This document shows positions 51,175-59,431 of a stretch of 64,000 nt of DNA, piece after piece (position 1 is the stretch's first letter; every line of letters starts with the position of its first letter). The notes below the pieces were generated by a model. The model saw nothing but the letters and a program-made list of their open reading frames with translations. It ran no database searches and was not told the DNA's origin. The DNA comes from an uncultured Bacteriovorax sp. (GTDB lineage: Bacteria > Bdellovibrionota > Bacteriovoracia > Bacteriovoracales > Bacteriovoracaceae): assembly GCA_946480715.1 (NCBI GenBank), contig CAMLKK010000002.1, forward strand, positions 124,001 to 188,000, read 5' to 3'. The position numbers and the translations under genes are program-made.

Positions 51175-53040
51175 ATGACAAAACCAAACAAACTATCAGA
51201 GACGACTGTTTCTCCCTCAGAATTGCCCATTACGGCCTGGCTTCCTACGACTGTCAAAGAAGCAAAAAAGCGCGGTTGGGATGAGATCGATGTCATTTTG
51301 ATTACAGGAGATGCTTACGTTGACCATCCGGCCTTTGGGGCAGCGGTTATGGGACGCCTTTTAGAGGCCATGGGAATGAAGGTGGCGATCATTGCTCAAC
51401 CCAACTGGCGCGATGATCTTCGCGATTTTAAAAAATTCGGTAAACCAAAATATTTCTTCGGCGTGACTTCGGGAAACATGGATTCCATGGTGAACAAGTA
51501 CACAGCTGGTAAACGTTTACGTTCGAGCGATGCTTATACTCCAGGTGGCGCAGTAGATATGCGTCCTGATTATGCAACCAGCGTGTATACAAAAATTTTA
51601 AAAGACCTCTATCCTGAAACACCAGTCATGATCGGAGGTATTGAAGCTTCTCTTCGCCGTGTGACTCACTATGATTTTTGGTCTGATCGTTTAATGCCCA
51701 ATATTCTTTCAACTTCGAGAGCGGATCTTCTTCTCTACGGAATGGGTGAGCAGCCCTTAAAAGAAGTTGTAAAACTTTTGCAAGAAGGTATTCCTTTTAA
51801 TGAAATTAAAAATGTTCCGCAGACTGCGTTTTTGATTGATCAGCAAGTAGCAAAACCAATTGGGAATATTTCCTGGGAAGATTTCGAGCTTTCTTCGCAT
51901 GAAGTTTGTTTGAAAGATAAAAAAGCTTACTCAAAAAACTTCATGCACGTTGAAGTTGAATCAAACAAACAATTTGCGAATCGATTGTTGCAAAAAGTAG
52001 GAACTGAGTTACTAATCATCAATCCTCCTTTTCAGACAATGACAGAAGCTGAGATAGATGCCTCATTTGATTTACCATATACGAGATTACCGCATCCAAA
52101 ATATAAAGATCGCGGCCCAATTTCTGCGTATGAGATGATTAAATTTTCGCTTAACACTCACCGTGGCTGTTTCGGTGGTTGCAGCTTCTGTACGATATCT
52201 GCTCACCAGGGAAAAATGATTGCAAGTCGTTCGAAATCTTCGATCATGAAAGAGCTGGAAGTTATGTCAAAAATGAGTGACTTCAAAGGAATCGTCACGG
52301 ACATGGGTGGACCTTCGGCCAACATGTATCAGATGAAAGGAATCGATCAAGCTCACTGTGATAAATGCGCGGCCCCTTCATGTGTTTTCCCAGTTATCTG
52401 TAAAAATCTAGATGCGAGTCCAGAGAAGATGACGGAACTTTATCGTGAAGTCGCGGCCCATCCGAAAGTGAAAAAAGCATTCGTGAGTTCGGGGCTTAGA
52501 TACGATCTCATGTTTAACGAAAGAAGTCTCGATCCGAAAAAAGATGAAGAATACGTAGAGCAACTTATAACTCATCACGTGAGCGGCCGTCTCAAAGTAG
52601 CGCCTGAACATACTGAGGATCACGTCCTCAAAACAATGAGAAAACCTGCATTCCATTATTTTGAAACTTTCAAAAAGAAGTTCGAAGAGATCAGTAGAAA
52701 GAAAGGGCTTAATCAGGAAATCATTCCTTATTTCATTTCGAGCCATCCATCATGCACGCCTGAAGATATGGCCAAACTCGCCGTGAAAACGAAAAAACTT
52801 GGTTACAGGCTTGAGCAGGTTCAGGATTTCACTCCGACGCCAATGACTGTTGCGACAGAAATTTATTATTCTGGATATCATCCTTATACGCTGAAAGAAG
52901 TGAAAACAGCGATTTCTCTGGATGAGAAAACAAAACAGCGAACGTTTTTCTTCTGGTATAAACCAGAAAATAAAAACTACATCAAAAACTATCTAGCCAA
53001 GCAGAAGCTCTTCGATATCACTAAAGATTTATTTGGATAG
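51175..53040 (+). CDS. ygiQ: YgiQ-family radical SAM protein
   Basis: A 621-residue radical SAM enzyme. The N-terminal UPF0313 segment reads LPTTVKEAKKRGWDEIDVILITGDAYVDHPAFGAAVMGRLLE and PVMIGGIEASLRRVTHYDFWSD. The 4Fe-4S motif is HRGCFGGCSFCTISAHQGK, and further Cys lie in QAHCDKCAAPSCVFPVIC. Its reaction is not established. TTGTCA (51137-51142) and TAAATT (51160-51165) place the transcription start a few bases before the ATG. It overlaps the convergent PLA2-like gene by 12 nt. Confidence 0.93.
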   Translation: MTKPNKLSETTVSPSELPITAWLPTTVKEAKKRGWDEIDVILITGDAYVDHPAFGAAVMGRLLEAMGMKVAIIAQPNWRDDLRDFKKFGKPKYFFGVTSGNMDSMVNKYTAGKRLRSSDAYTPGGAVDMRPDYATSVYTKILKDLYPETPVMIGGIEASLRRVTHYDFWSDRLMPNILSTSRADLLLYGMGEQPLKEVVKLLQEGIPFNEIKNVPQTAFLIDQQVAKPIGNISWEDFELSSHEVCLKDKKAYSKNFMHVEVESNKQFANRLLQKVGTELLIINPPFQTMTEAEIDASFDLPYTRLPHPKYKDRGPISAYEMIKFSLNTHRGCFGGCSFCTISAHQGKMIASRSKSSIMKELEVMSKMSDFKGIVTDMGGPSANMYQMKGIDQAHCDKCAAPSCVFPVICKNLDASPEKMTELYREVAAHPKVKKAFVSSGLRYDLMFNERSLDPKKDEEYVEQLITHHVSGRLKVAPEHTEDHVLKTMRKPAFHYFETFKKKFEEISRKKGLNQEIIPYFISSHPSCTPEDMAKLAVKTKKLGYRLEQVQDFTPTPMTVATEIYYSGYHPYTLKEVKTAISLDEKTKQRTFFFWYKPENKNYIKNYLAKQKLFDITKDLFG

Positions 53041-53496
53041 AACGAGATTATCGCGGATGAAGTCAGCAATGCTGACTTCTGTGATATTTAGCTTTTTCAA
53101 TTCCCGTTCGACATAGAGAGATTCATCGAGAGTGAGTGCTTGATTCTTTCGTTTTTCCGTCCAGCCCCAGCTCCATTGATATTTATTTTTAATAGGTGAG
53201 TGATGACCAGCACGCACACCGAAGTAAATAAGATCGGCCCAAGTGTCGCCCGCCGCTTTCGTCACACATGTTCTCAAGCGTAAATCGGCCATATCCATAT
53301 CTGCTTCAGAACCACCAAACCAATAGCGTAAATCATGTTCCAGACAGCAATGCTTCCATTGGCCAGGGTTATTTGTCGGACCATCGAGAAAAAGTGTGCA
53401 GTAGTCTGTTTGAAAATTTTTGAGAGTCGGAGCAGCAGAAGCTTTTCCAGTGAAGAGAACAAAAATAATGGCCATTAGTGGCAATAGGGCTTTCAT
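53029..53496 (-). CDS. secreted phospholipase A2-like protein
   Basis: A 155-residue exported protein (signal ending GKASA). The core CTLFLDGPTNNPGQWKHCCLEHDLRYWFGGSEADMDMADLRLRTCV reproduces the secreted PLA2 pattern: DG loop, CC-x-x-HD-x-x-Y with His54/Asp55, and a downstream Asp and Cys. It would hydrolyse the sn-2 ester of phospholipids, a useful activity against prey or host membranes, but enzymatic activity is inferred. On the minus strand TTGAGC-N17-TATGAT ends 6 nt before the ATG, so the mRNA is probably leaderless. Confidence 0.75.
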   Translation of the reverse strand: MKALLPLMAIIFVLFTGKASAAPTLKNFQTDYCTLFLDGPTNNPGQWKHCCLEHDLRYWFGGSEADMDMADLRLRTCVTKAAGDTWADLIYFGVRAGHHSPIKNKYQWSWGWTEKRKNQALTLDESLYVERELKKLNITEVSIADFIRDNLVLSK

Positions 53497-53502
53497 AGAT
53501 CA

Positions 53503-53531
53503 ATCATAGGGCGAAATTTAAAAATGCTCAA
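53503..53531 (-). promoter_or_regulatory. sigma-70 promoter giving a leaderless PLA2-like mRNA
   Basis: Minus strand: TTGAGC (53531-53526), 17-nt spacer, TATGAT (53508-53503), 6 nt, ATG 53496. Confidence 0.6.
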
Positions 53532-53608
53532 CACCGAATGTGGACGAATGATGGATCTGCCTTTAATCTTGAAAGCTAAGGCAATGAAGCCGTCGGGAAT
53601 TCTTTGAC

Positions 53609-54691
53609 ATGAAAAGCACTATCCATGAAGTTGTCTTTAAAAATTTTTTCAAGTTTGTGACAGCGCTTTTTATCATTCTTGGTTTTCTCTATGTCATTTT
53701 CCCTTTTATGATTCCCCTTATTTTCGGAGGGATTCTGGCCCTCGCTTCAAGTCCATTCATTCATAAACTCATGGCCCGCGGGCATAGCCGAAAAAAATCT
53801 CTCATCATGCTTACCGTTTGTCTTTTTGTTCTCATTATCATGCCGCTGACATTTTTCTTCATGCGCGGTTTTAAAATTGTCTCGCAATTTTTCTCTGAGC
53901 AGTCCATCGACGAACTCACAAAAAGTGGGCAACAACGTATCTATGCTCTGTTTGATAAAATTTCAGCAAACTACAATGTTGATCCAGAGATGATTAAACA
54001 GAAAGTATTAGCTCTATTGAATAATGCGGGGACTTTTACATTTAAACTTTTTGGTGATCTCGTTTCACAAATCCCGAACATTGTTATTTTAAGTGTGATT
54101 ACGCTTTTTGCGTTTTATTTTTTTCTCCTCAAAGAAGTTCAAATCAGAAAATTTTTTGATCGCTATTTTCATTTCTCCCAAAAAAATGCAGATCAATTCA
54201 TCATTGTATTAAAGTCGAGTGCCCGTGAAGTTTTTGTCGCTAACGTGGTGACAGGGCTCATTCAATCTACGATCGTTTCTATCGGTGCGCTTATTTGCGG
54301 GATTGGTGACTTTTACATTGTTCTTTTCACAACATTTATTATTTCCTTTATTCCCGTTATTGGGGCCGCTCCCATGGCCTTTTTGTTGTCAGGAATCGCT
54401 TTCATTGATGATCAAGTGGGGCAAGGGATTACAATGGCCGTCGTCGGCGTCATCACGGGGACTGCTGACAATTTCATTCGTCCTTATCTCTCTTCTAGCT
54501 TTGGCGATGCGAATGTGCCTGTATTTGTGTCTTTTATCGCCGTTATTGGAGGCGTAGTTGTCTTGGGGATTCCTGGTTTATTCGTCGGGCCATTACTGGC
54601 GTCTCTTGTTTATGGAGCACTGCCAATATTAGCGCGTGAATTTTTCCCTGAATTAGAGAGTGAGGATGTGCAAAATACCGATTCAAATTGA
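53609..54691 (+). CDS. AI-2E family (PerM/YdiK-like) membrane transporter
   Basis: A 360-residue protein with about seven or eight TM helices: paired helices near the N-terminus (FVTALFIILGFLYVIFPFMIPLIFGGILALASS), a soluble central region (80-150), then SIGALICGIGDFYIVLFTTFIISFIPVIGAAP and GIPGLFVGPLLASLVYG, which are the family landmarks. The substrate is not predictable from sequence; some members export AI-2 and others act as antiporters. Confidence 0.9.
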   Translation: MKSTIHEVVFKNFFKFVTALFIILGFLYVIFPFMIPLIFGGILALASSPFIHKLMARGHSRKKSLIMLTVCLFVLIIMPLTFFFMRGFKIVSQFFSEQSIDELTKSGQQRIYALFDKISANYNVDPEMIKQKVLALLNNAGTFTFKLFGDLVSQIPNIVILSVITLFAFYFFLLKEVQIRKFFDRYFHFSQKNADQFIIVLKSSAREVFVANVVTGLIQSTIVSIGALICGIGDFYIVLFTTFIISFIPVIGAAPMAFLLSGIAFIDDQVGQGITMAVVGVITGTADNFIRPYLSSSFGDANVPVFVSFIAVIGGVVVLGIPGLFVGPLLASLVYGALPILAREFFPELESEDVQNTDSN

Positions 54692-54746
54692 AAAAGTTTT
54701 GGTATGGTGCTCCCCACCTTTTTAAAATGATACGGTTTAGGGATTT

Positions 54747-55688
54747 ATGAAATTTCTTTCTTCTTTATTACTTACATTTTCACTTATCTCAACTCTTTCG
54801 GCCGCAGAAGTGGATCAATTTACGCTTCGTCATGAAAACCTGGAAGATGCTTCAACAATCATTAATTTACTCGCCAATAGAAACGTTAAGCGTGTTCTAA
54901 AAGAAATGCATGCTAAGCAAATTGGATGTGATGAAAAAGAGCTTTACGAAAATTTAAGAACAGTTTTTGCGAATCATTCTCATGGGGAATTAACGATTTC
55001 AGTTATTGATAATCCGGCCATTCCAAAACTTCTTACTCCGTTTGAAAATTCAATCTACAAAGATTGGCGTTTCTGGGATGGCTTTGTCATGGGATCTCCC
55101 TTCTTTAAAAAATCAGGACTCACCATTTCTCCTCTTATCCGAATGGGAGATGTCATTGTCGGTACAGATAAATTTGAACATATGTTTGGAAGGGGCTTTC
55201 AATACTTCACAAACTTCTATCTCAAAAACAAAAATCTGGAGACGGCAGTTAAACGCGGAGTCTTCGACGAAAAACTAATTTTCGGTGGAAATAAAATCGC
55301 GACCGGCGTTTTTAGTTATGGAGATTTGTCTGCTAACTTCAATGGCATGCGTTTTTGGAATCACATGCTGCAGTTAAGACAGGATGTTCTCGGGGATAAT
55401 AGAGGTCCATACATCGCTTGCGAAAATAATCAATACCGTCTTGTTAAAGAAATTGATTTCCGTTCGTATATGGATGAATCAATGGATGAAGGAATCAATT
55501 GTGCAAAATTTCCATCACACAAAACGGCGATGAAATACAAAAGACAAGTTGAAAAACTGGGTATGACTTGTCCGATGGATTTAAGTTCATCTGATAAAAT
55601 GATCCAGAAATATGGTCCATTCGCCAAATGGATCATCAACAACAAAGGCTTGGCGGAAATTGATTACAAAGGTGAATTCGAAGAGTGA
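54747..55688 (+). CDS. secreted protein of unknown function with D-K-x-x-H motif
   Basis: A 313-residue protein with a signal peptide (SSLLLTFSLISTLSAA). In the middle, IVGTDKFEHMFGRGFQYFTNFYL recalls the DK-x-x-H-x-x-x-G motif of YfiM/DUF2279-type periplasmic proteins, and ATGVFSYGDLSANFNGMRFWNHML follows. Cys residues suggest disulfides. AGGGAT lies just before the ATG. It overlaps the TVP38-like gene by 4 nt, so the two are translationally coupled. Confidence 0.72.
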   Translation: MKFLSSLLLTFSLISTLSAAEVDQFTLRHENLEDASTIINLLANRNVKRVLKEMHAKQIGCDEKELYENLRTVFANHSHGELTISVIDNPAIPKLLTPFENSIYKDWRFWDGFVMGSPFFKKSGLTISPLIRMGDVIVGTDKFEHMFGRGFQYFTNFYLKNKNLETAVKRGVFDEKLIFGGNKIATGVFSYGDLSANFNGMRFWNHMLQLRQDVLGDNRGPYIACENNQYRLVKEIDFRSYMDESMDEGINCAKFPSHKTAMKYKRQVEKLGMTCPMDLSSSDKMIQKYGPFAKWIINNKGLAEIDYKGEFEE

Positions 55689-56362
55689 AAAAACCTTTAA
55701 TCTTTATTGCATTAATTGTTTCTTTCATTCTGCTCGTTAATCAGTTTTTTCCTCAACTATCGAGTCTCACTGACTTTCAAATGATTCAGGCCATGCGGGA
55801 AGATTGGCATAATGTCTATCTCACGAATCCCTATTACTATATGGGGCTGTTTTTTTTCTTCAATATGTTTCTCGCTTCACTACCAGTTCCAGGTATATCA
55901 ATGCTTAGTTTTTTGGCAGGAGCGCTGTTTGGTTTCTGGCCGGGGTTTTTACTTTCTTCAGTGGCAACGGCGATAGGAAATCTTGGCGGTTACTATCTTG
56001 CAAATTACTTTTTACGTGACTGGGTCATGGAAAAATACGGACACAAAGTAGAAGTTTTCAAAAAAGACTGGCAAACAAATGGGGCCCTAGCACTTTTTTC
56101 TATGCGTTTGTTTCCAATTGTTCCGTCCTTCATCGCCAATCTTATTCTTGGCGTTTCTCCTTTAAAAGCCTGGACATTTTTTTGGGTAGGGTGGTTAGGA
56201 AGAGTACCGATGGTGCTTTTTTATACTCTCGCAGGAGTACAGATTGCAAAAATCAAAAGTGTTGATGAAGTTTTATCACCACCAGTTCTCGTTTCATTTG
56301 CACTTTTAGCATTAGCTCCATGGGTTCTAAAGCTGCTTGTTGGAAAACTAAAAAAGGCTTAA
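55685..56362 (+). CDS. TVP38/TMEM64 (VTT/DedA-like) membrane protein
   Basis: A 225-residue integral membrane protein. The VTT domain is visible as ASLPVPGISMLSFLAGALFGFWPGFLLSSVATAIGNLGGYYLANYFLRDWV and LFSMRLFPIVPSFIANLILGVSPLKAWTFFWVGWLGRVP, matching F/L-P-x-P and the R-x-x-P-x-x-P motif of the family. DedA relatives flip phospholipids or undecaprenyl phosphate. Starts at GTG 55685. The stop interlocks by 4 nt with the convergent gene. Confidence 0.9.
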   Translation: MKKPLIFIALIVSFILLVNQFFPQLSSLTDFQMIQAMREDWHNVYLTNPYYYMGLFFFFNMFLASLPVPGISMLSFLAGALFGFWPGFLLSSVATAIGNLGGYYLANYFLRDWVMEKYGHKVEVFKKDWQTNGALALFSMRLFPIVPSFIANLILGVSPLKAWTFFWVGWLGRVPMVLFYTLAGVQIAKIKSVDEVLSPPVLVSFALLALAPWVLKLLVGKLKKA

Positions 56363-57018
56363 GGCTCTTTCATCAAACTCACAAGATAGTTATCTTCATC
56401 GACGGCAATTGATTTTGAAAATGGGACGCGCATTTTAAAGCTAGGGCCATAAGTAACGAAGGTATTAAATTCGCCATTCAATCCGGCCGCATTGACCTCT
56501 GCAGGTAAATTTTCGATATACGTTTCGTTGTACTCGAGTGCCAGATGATTAACGGTTAAAACATCTTTATTAATTCCAGTGACCAGTGCTTTGTGACCTG
56601 TCGAAAAAAATTCTTTGTTGAAGTCCTCTGCGCTTAAAGACCAAAGTGGAAAAAGTGGAAGAAGTCCGCTTTCTTTAGCGATATATTCGTGAAGATCTCT
56701 TTCTTTATTCGTTGTATCTGGAAATGCGACACCCGCGATATTCGTTTTAGCAAACATCTTCAATACCTTGATAATTTCAGAGGACTCTGTAGTCGTAGAT
56801 GGATCAATGAAAATTCGCTGAACAGGAAGTTTTAAAAGTTTTCCCTGCTCTATGATGAGGACATCTGGAATTCCATGGTAAGGCACACGATTCGTTGCTC
56901 TATTGACTAAACAGATGAGCCCAGCGATTTCATAATTCGCTTCAGTCTGTAACTTATGCAAGGCCAAGGCACTGGCCGAACCACCATTCCAAAATAATAA
57001 AATTCTTTCTTTCTTCAT
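56359..57018 (-). CDS. Dph6/ATP_bind_4-like PP-loop protein with altered loop
   Basis: A 219-residue protein of the diphthine-ammonia-ligase (MJ0570) type: ILLFWNGGSASALALHKLQ at the N-terminus, GVAFPDTTNKERDLHEYIAKESGLLPLFPLW in the middle and GLNGEFNTFVTYGPSFKMRV at the end (family motif G-E-x-G-E-Y/F-x-T). The PP-loop consensus SGGKDS reads NGGSAS here, losing the Lys and Asp, so ATP use may be altered. Bacteria lack diphthamide, so the substrate is unknown. Confidence 0.82.
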   Translation of the reverse strand: MKKERILLFWNGGSASALALHKLQTEANYEIAGLICLVNRATNRVPYHGIPDVLIIEQGKLLKLPVQRIFIDPSTTTESSEIIKVLKMFAKTNIAGVAFPDTTNKERDLHEYIAKESGLLPLFPLWSLSAEDFNKEFFSTGHKALVTGINKDVLTVNHLALEYNETYIENLPAEVNAAGLNGEFNTFVTYGPSFKMRVPFSKSIAVDEDNYLVSLMKEP

Positions 57019-57115
57019 ATGCGCGCATTAAAGCACGGAAAATTAAAGAGTTCAACAGTACCGGACTTTTTCGGTTTAATAAGGCAGGCATTCATTTTAT
57101 CCGATACTGTTCGCG

Positions 57116-57934
57116 ATGAAACAAACTTTTCTATTTATCATTTTTATAGTCTTCGTGGGGTGCGCAGAAATAAGCAGGCGTCCAGCGGAGTCATCTGGGC
57201 AGGTTCAACATATCGTCTTTGATATTGATTGGACAATTGTCGCCGAAGTGAAAGATGCTTCGAAATTTAAAGATGTCATTCATGTAGATGGTACAGATTA
57301 TGTTTTGTACCCAGGTCTAAGATCACTTATCCAGGAAATGGCCCAACATCCGGAAATAAAGATTTCATTTTTTTCTGGTGGCGCTAATAAACGAAATGAA
57401 AAACTTCTCTCACTCATAAAACTGGATGACGGAAGATCACTTCAAAAAATTGCATACAAAATATTAGGGCGTGACGATCTCGTACGAATGGAACATGTTC
57501 CTGAATCCGCCCGATTTGCTGAACGATATAAAAAAGATCTCGCAAAGGTGAGTGATGACATTGATAGCATCATTATGTTTGATGATACTGCAAATTTCAC
57601 TTTGCCCAACTCTGCAAGACAACAGGATCAAGTTTTTTTCATGGGAACTTCTTATTTACCTTTTGCGAGTTTTGAAGAAGCACAAAAACAAACAGGTGAC
57701 TACATACCGAAATCCTATGATGCCTGGAAACTTGATCGAGAACGCTTAGAATTGTTACGGGAAGCTTTCAAAGAATCTTATCAAGAGTGGAAGAGTGGCG
57801 GATCAAACGGACAATTGAGCGACCATCTAAAGTCAAAAGAAGCTCTTCTTCGCTTTGATTCTCATCAATGGACTCATTATTCGAGACAGCTCATGCAGTC
57901 TTCTTGTCAGCAAACGATGCACGTTTTTTTATAG
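57116..57934 (+). CDS. HAD-superfamily phosphatase-like lipoprotein
   Basis: A 272-residue exported protein. The N-terminus FLFIIFIVFVGCAEISRRP carries a lipobox (Cys16). HAD motif I is VFDIDWTIV (Asp36, Asp38, Thr40), motif II is probably ISFFSGGAN (Ser), and motif IV is IIMFDDTANF. Likely a periplasmic acid-phosphatase-like hydrolase anchored to a membrane; the substrate is unknown. GATACT lies 7 nt before the ATG, and no Shine-Dalgarno is seen. It overlaps the convergent clostripain-like gene by 6 nt. Confidence 0.8.
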   Translation: MKQTFLFIIFIVFVGCAEISRRPAESSGQVQHIVFDIDWTIVAEVKDASKFKDVIHVDGTDYVLYPGLRSLIQEMAQHPEIKISFFSGGANKRNEKLLSLIKLDDGRSLQKIAYKILGRDDLVRMEHVPESARFAERYKKDLAKVSDDIDSIIMFDDTANFTLPNSARQQDQVFFMGTSYLPFASFEEAQKQTGDYIPKSYDAWKLDRERLELLREAFKESYQEWKSGGSNGQLSDHLKSKEALLRFDSHQWTHYSRQLMQSSCQQTMHVFL

Positions 57935-59431
57935 TGCGAGCCAACCGACTGCCTGATTGAAATCAGATTCAAAATATTCAAATGAAGGTGCACTTTTTGG
58001 CATTGTAATGTTGAGTCCCGTGTATTTTTCAGCGGAAGCTCCCATAGCTTGAGTGTATGCAGTAAAAACAACGAATCTATTTTCAGTCCCGGACATGACA
58101 ACATCGCTTGCACGCACGAAAGTTTGTGGAGATGAGAGAGGTTTGAAGGTTTTTGGATCGGCCCAGTAAGTATCAAAACTTTTTACTCCCGGAGCAAAAG
58201 GAAGAATCATTAACTTTTCTTTTTCCACAACAATGGCCGGCCATTTTTGTGACTTCGGTCCCGTGACAAATTGGTCTGCAACAATCAGATCGCGAAAAAT
58301 TGAATCATGATACTCTTTCTCGGAACCGTTACTCCAATTATTGTACCCGAATACAAGAAGCGCATTTGGAACCGGTGGAGTGATTTTTAAGCGAGGATTT
58401 GTTTTTAGTTTTCGTTGGGAATCAATACTCAAAAGACGAATAAGTGATGTTAACGTTTTGTCATCCGAAGCATCTTTGTTCGCTTTTCGAATAAGTAATA
58501 AGAGTTGTCCCAGATCAACTAAACCACGATTTTCCATCGCATATTTTTTCTTCAATTCACTTAGAATTGCTTTTTGGGCAGAGTCTGGAAGTTTTTCGAA
58601 AATCTCTTTGCTTTCTCGAATGAGAGGAATGACATCTTCCCACTTATTGTTATCGATAATTGAAATCGTAGCGGAGCTGGTTGATACGTTTTCGCGTTGA
58701 GACCCTTTTAGCAAATAAGAATAGGATTCGATAAAACTTTTAGCGAGAAAAAGTGCAGCACTTTTGGCGTTATCTAAATCTGGAAGCATGTTTATCGTTT
58801 CAAACGGCAGACCTGAGGTGAATTCTGCTTCTTGGGAAGCAAGAGTATAGTCGGCTACAGATTTCACTTCATGCAAAAATTCAGTGTTACCCATGAAACA
58901 TGAATCCAGCCACAGGATATCTAACTTCATTCCGATGTTCCTCAATAGCGTTTTTGCTTCTGCAAGAGGAAGTTCAGACAGTCCTTCTGAACCTTGTCCG
59001 TGACCATAAATGATGAGAATTTTTTTTGATTGAGGAGATTTAAATGCGTTCTTCAGAAAGCTCTGAAGATTTTTACGTTCAGTTTTTTTATATTGTCCCT
59101 GAATTGAAATTGATCCAGCATCGCCCGCGAGAAGAGAATTGAGTCCAATTTTTTGATTTCCATTGGGAGAGTAGGTATATGTCGTTTGAGGCATTTCGCG
59201 ATAGAGAGAAAGGTTGATGTCTTTTACATTTGAAATGCGGGCAAGTTCCATTACATTTCGATCGATATCTTTTTGAAATTCGGCAGAATCAGTCGGAGCA
59301 TTTTTGCCCAGGAAAAGAACAGCGACATCCCACTTCACACCCGCTGAAACATCAGCAATTGTGAAGCAGAATGCTACTATTAAAAAGAATGAATTACTTA
59401 ATCGCCTTAGGCTTTTCATTGTCTTCATCAC
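57929..59431 (-). CDS. secreted clostripain-family (C11) cysteine peptidase
   Basis: A 500-residue caspase-fold peptidase with an N-terminal signal peptide (SFFLIVAFCFTIADVSA). The dyad is His144 in ILIIYGHGQGSEG and Cys178 in ILWLDSCFMGNTEFLHEVKSVADYTLASQEAEFTSGLP, the C11 signature. Family members cleave after Arg or Lys and are often self-processed. The first 38 nt overlap the upstream gene, which encodes another caspase-like protein, so the two are co-translated. It may be a secreted or periplasmic protease used on prey. Confidence 0.87.
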   Translation of the reverse strand: MMKTMKSLRRLSNSFFLIVAFCFTIADVSAGVKWDVAVLFLGKNAPTDSAEFQKDIDRNVMELARISNVKDINLSLYREMPQTTYTYSPNGNQKIGLNSLLAGDAGSISIQGQYKKTERKNLQSFLKNAFKSPQSKKILIIYGHGQGSEGLSELPLAEAKTLLRNIGMKLDILWLDSCFMGNTEFLHEVKSVADYTLASQEAEFTSGLPFETINMLPDLDNAKSAALFLAKSFIESYSYLLKGSQRENVSTSSATISIIDNNKWEDVIPLIRESKEIFEKLPDSAQKAILSELKKKYAMENRGLVDLGQLLLLIRKANKDASDDKTLTSLIRLLSIDSQRKLKTNPRLKITPPVPNALLVFGYNNWSNGSEKEYHDSIFRDLIVADQFVTGPKSQKWPAIVVEKEKLMILPFAPGVKSFDTYWADPKTFKPLSSPQTFVRASDVVMSGTENRFVVFTAYTQAMGASAEKYTGLNITMPKSAPSFEYFESDFNQAVGWLAL

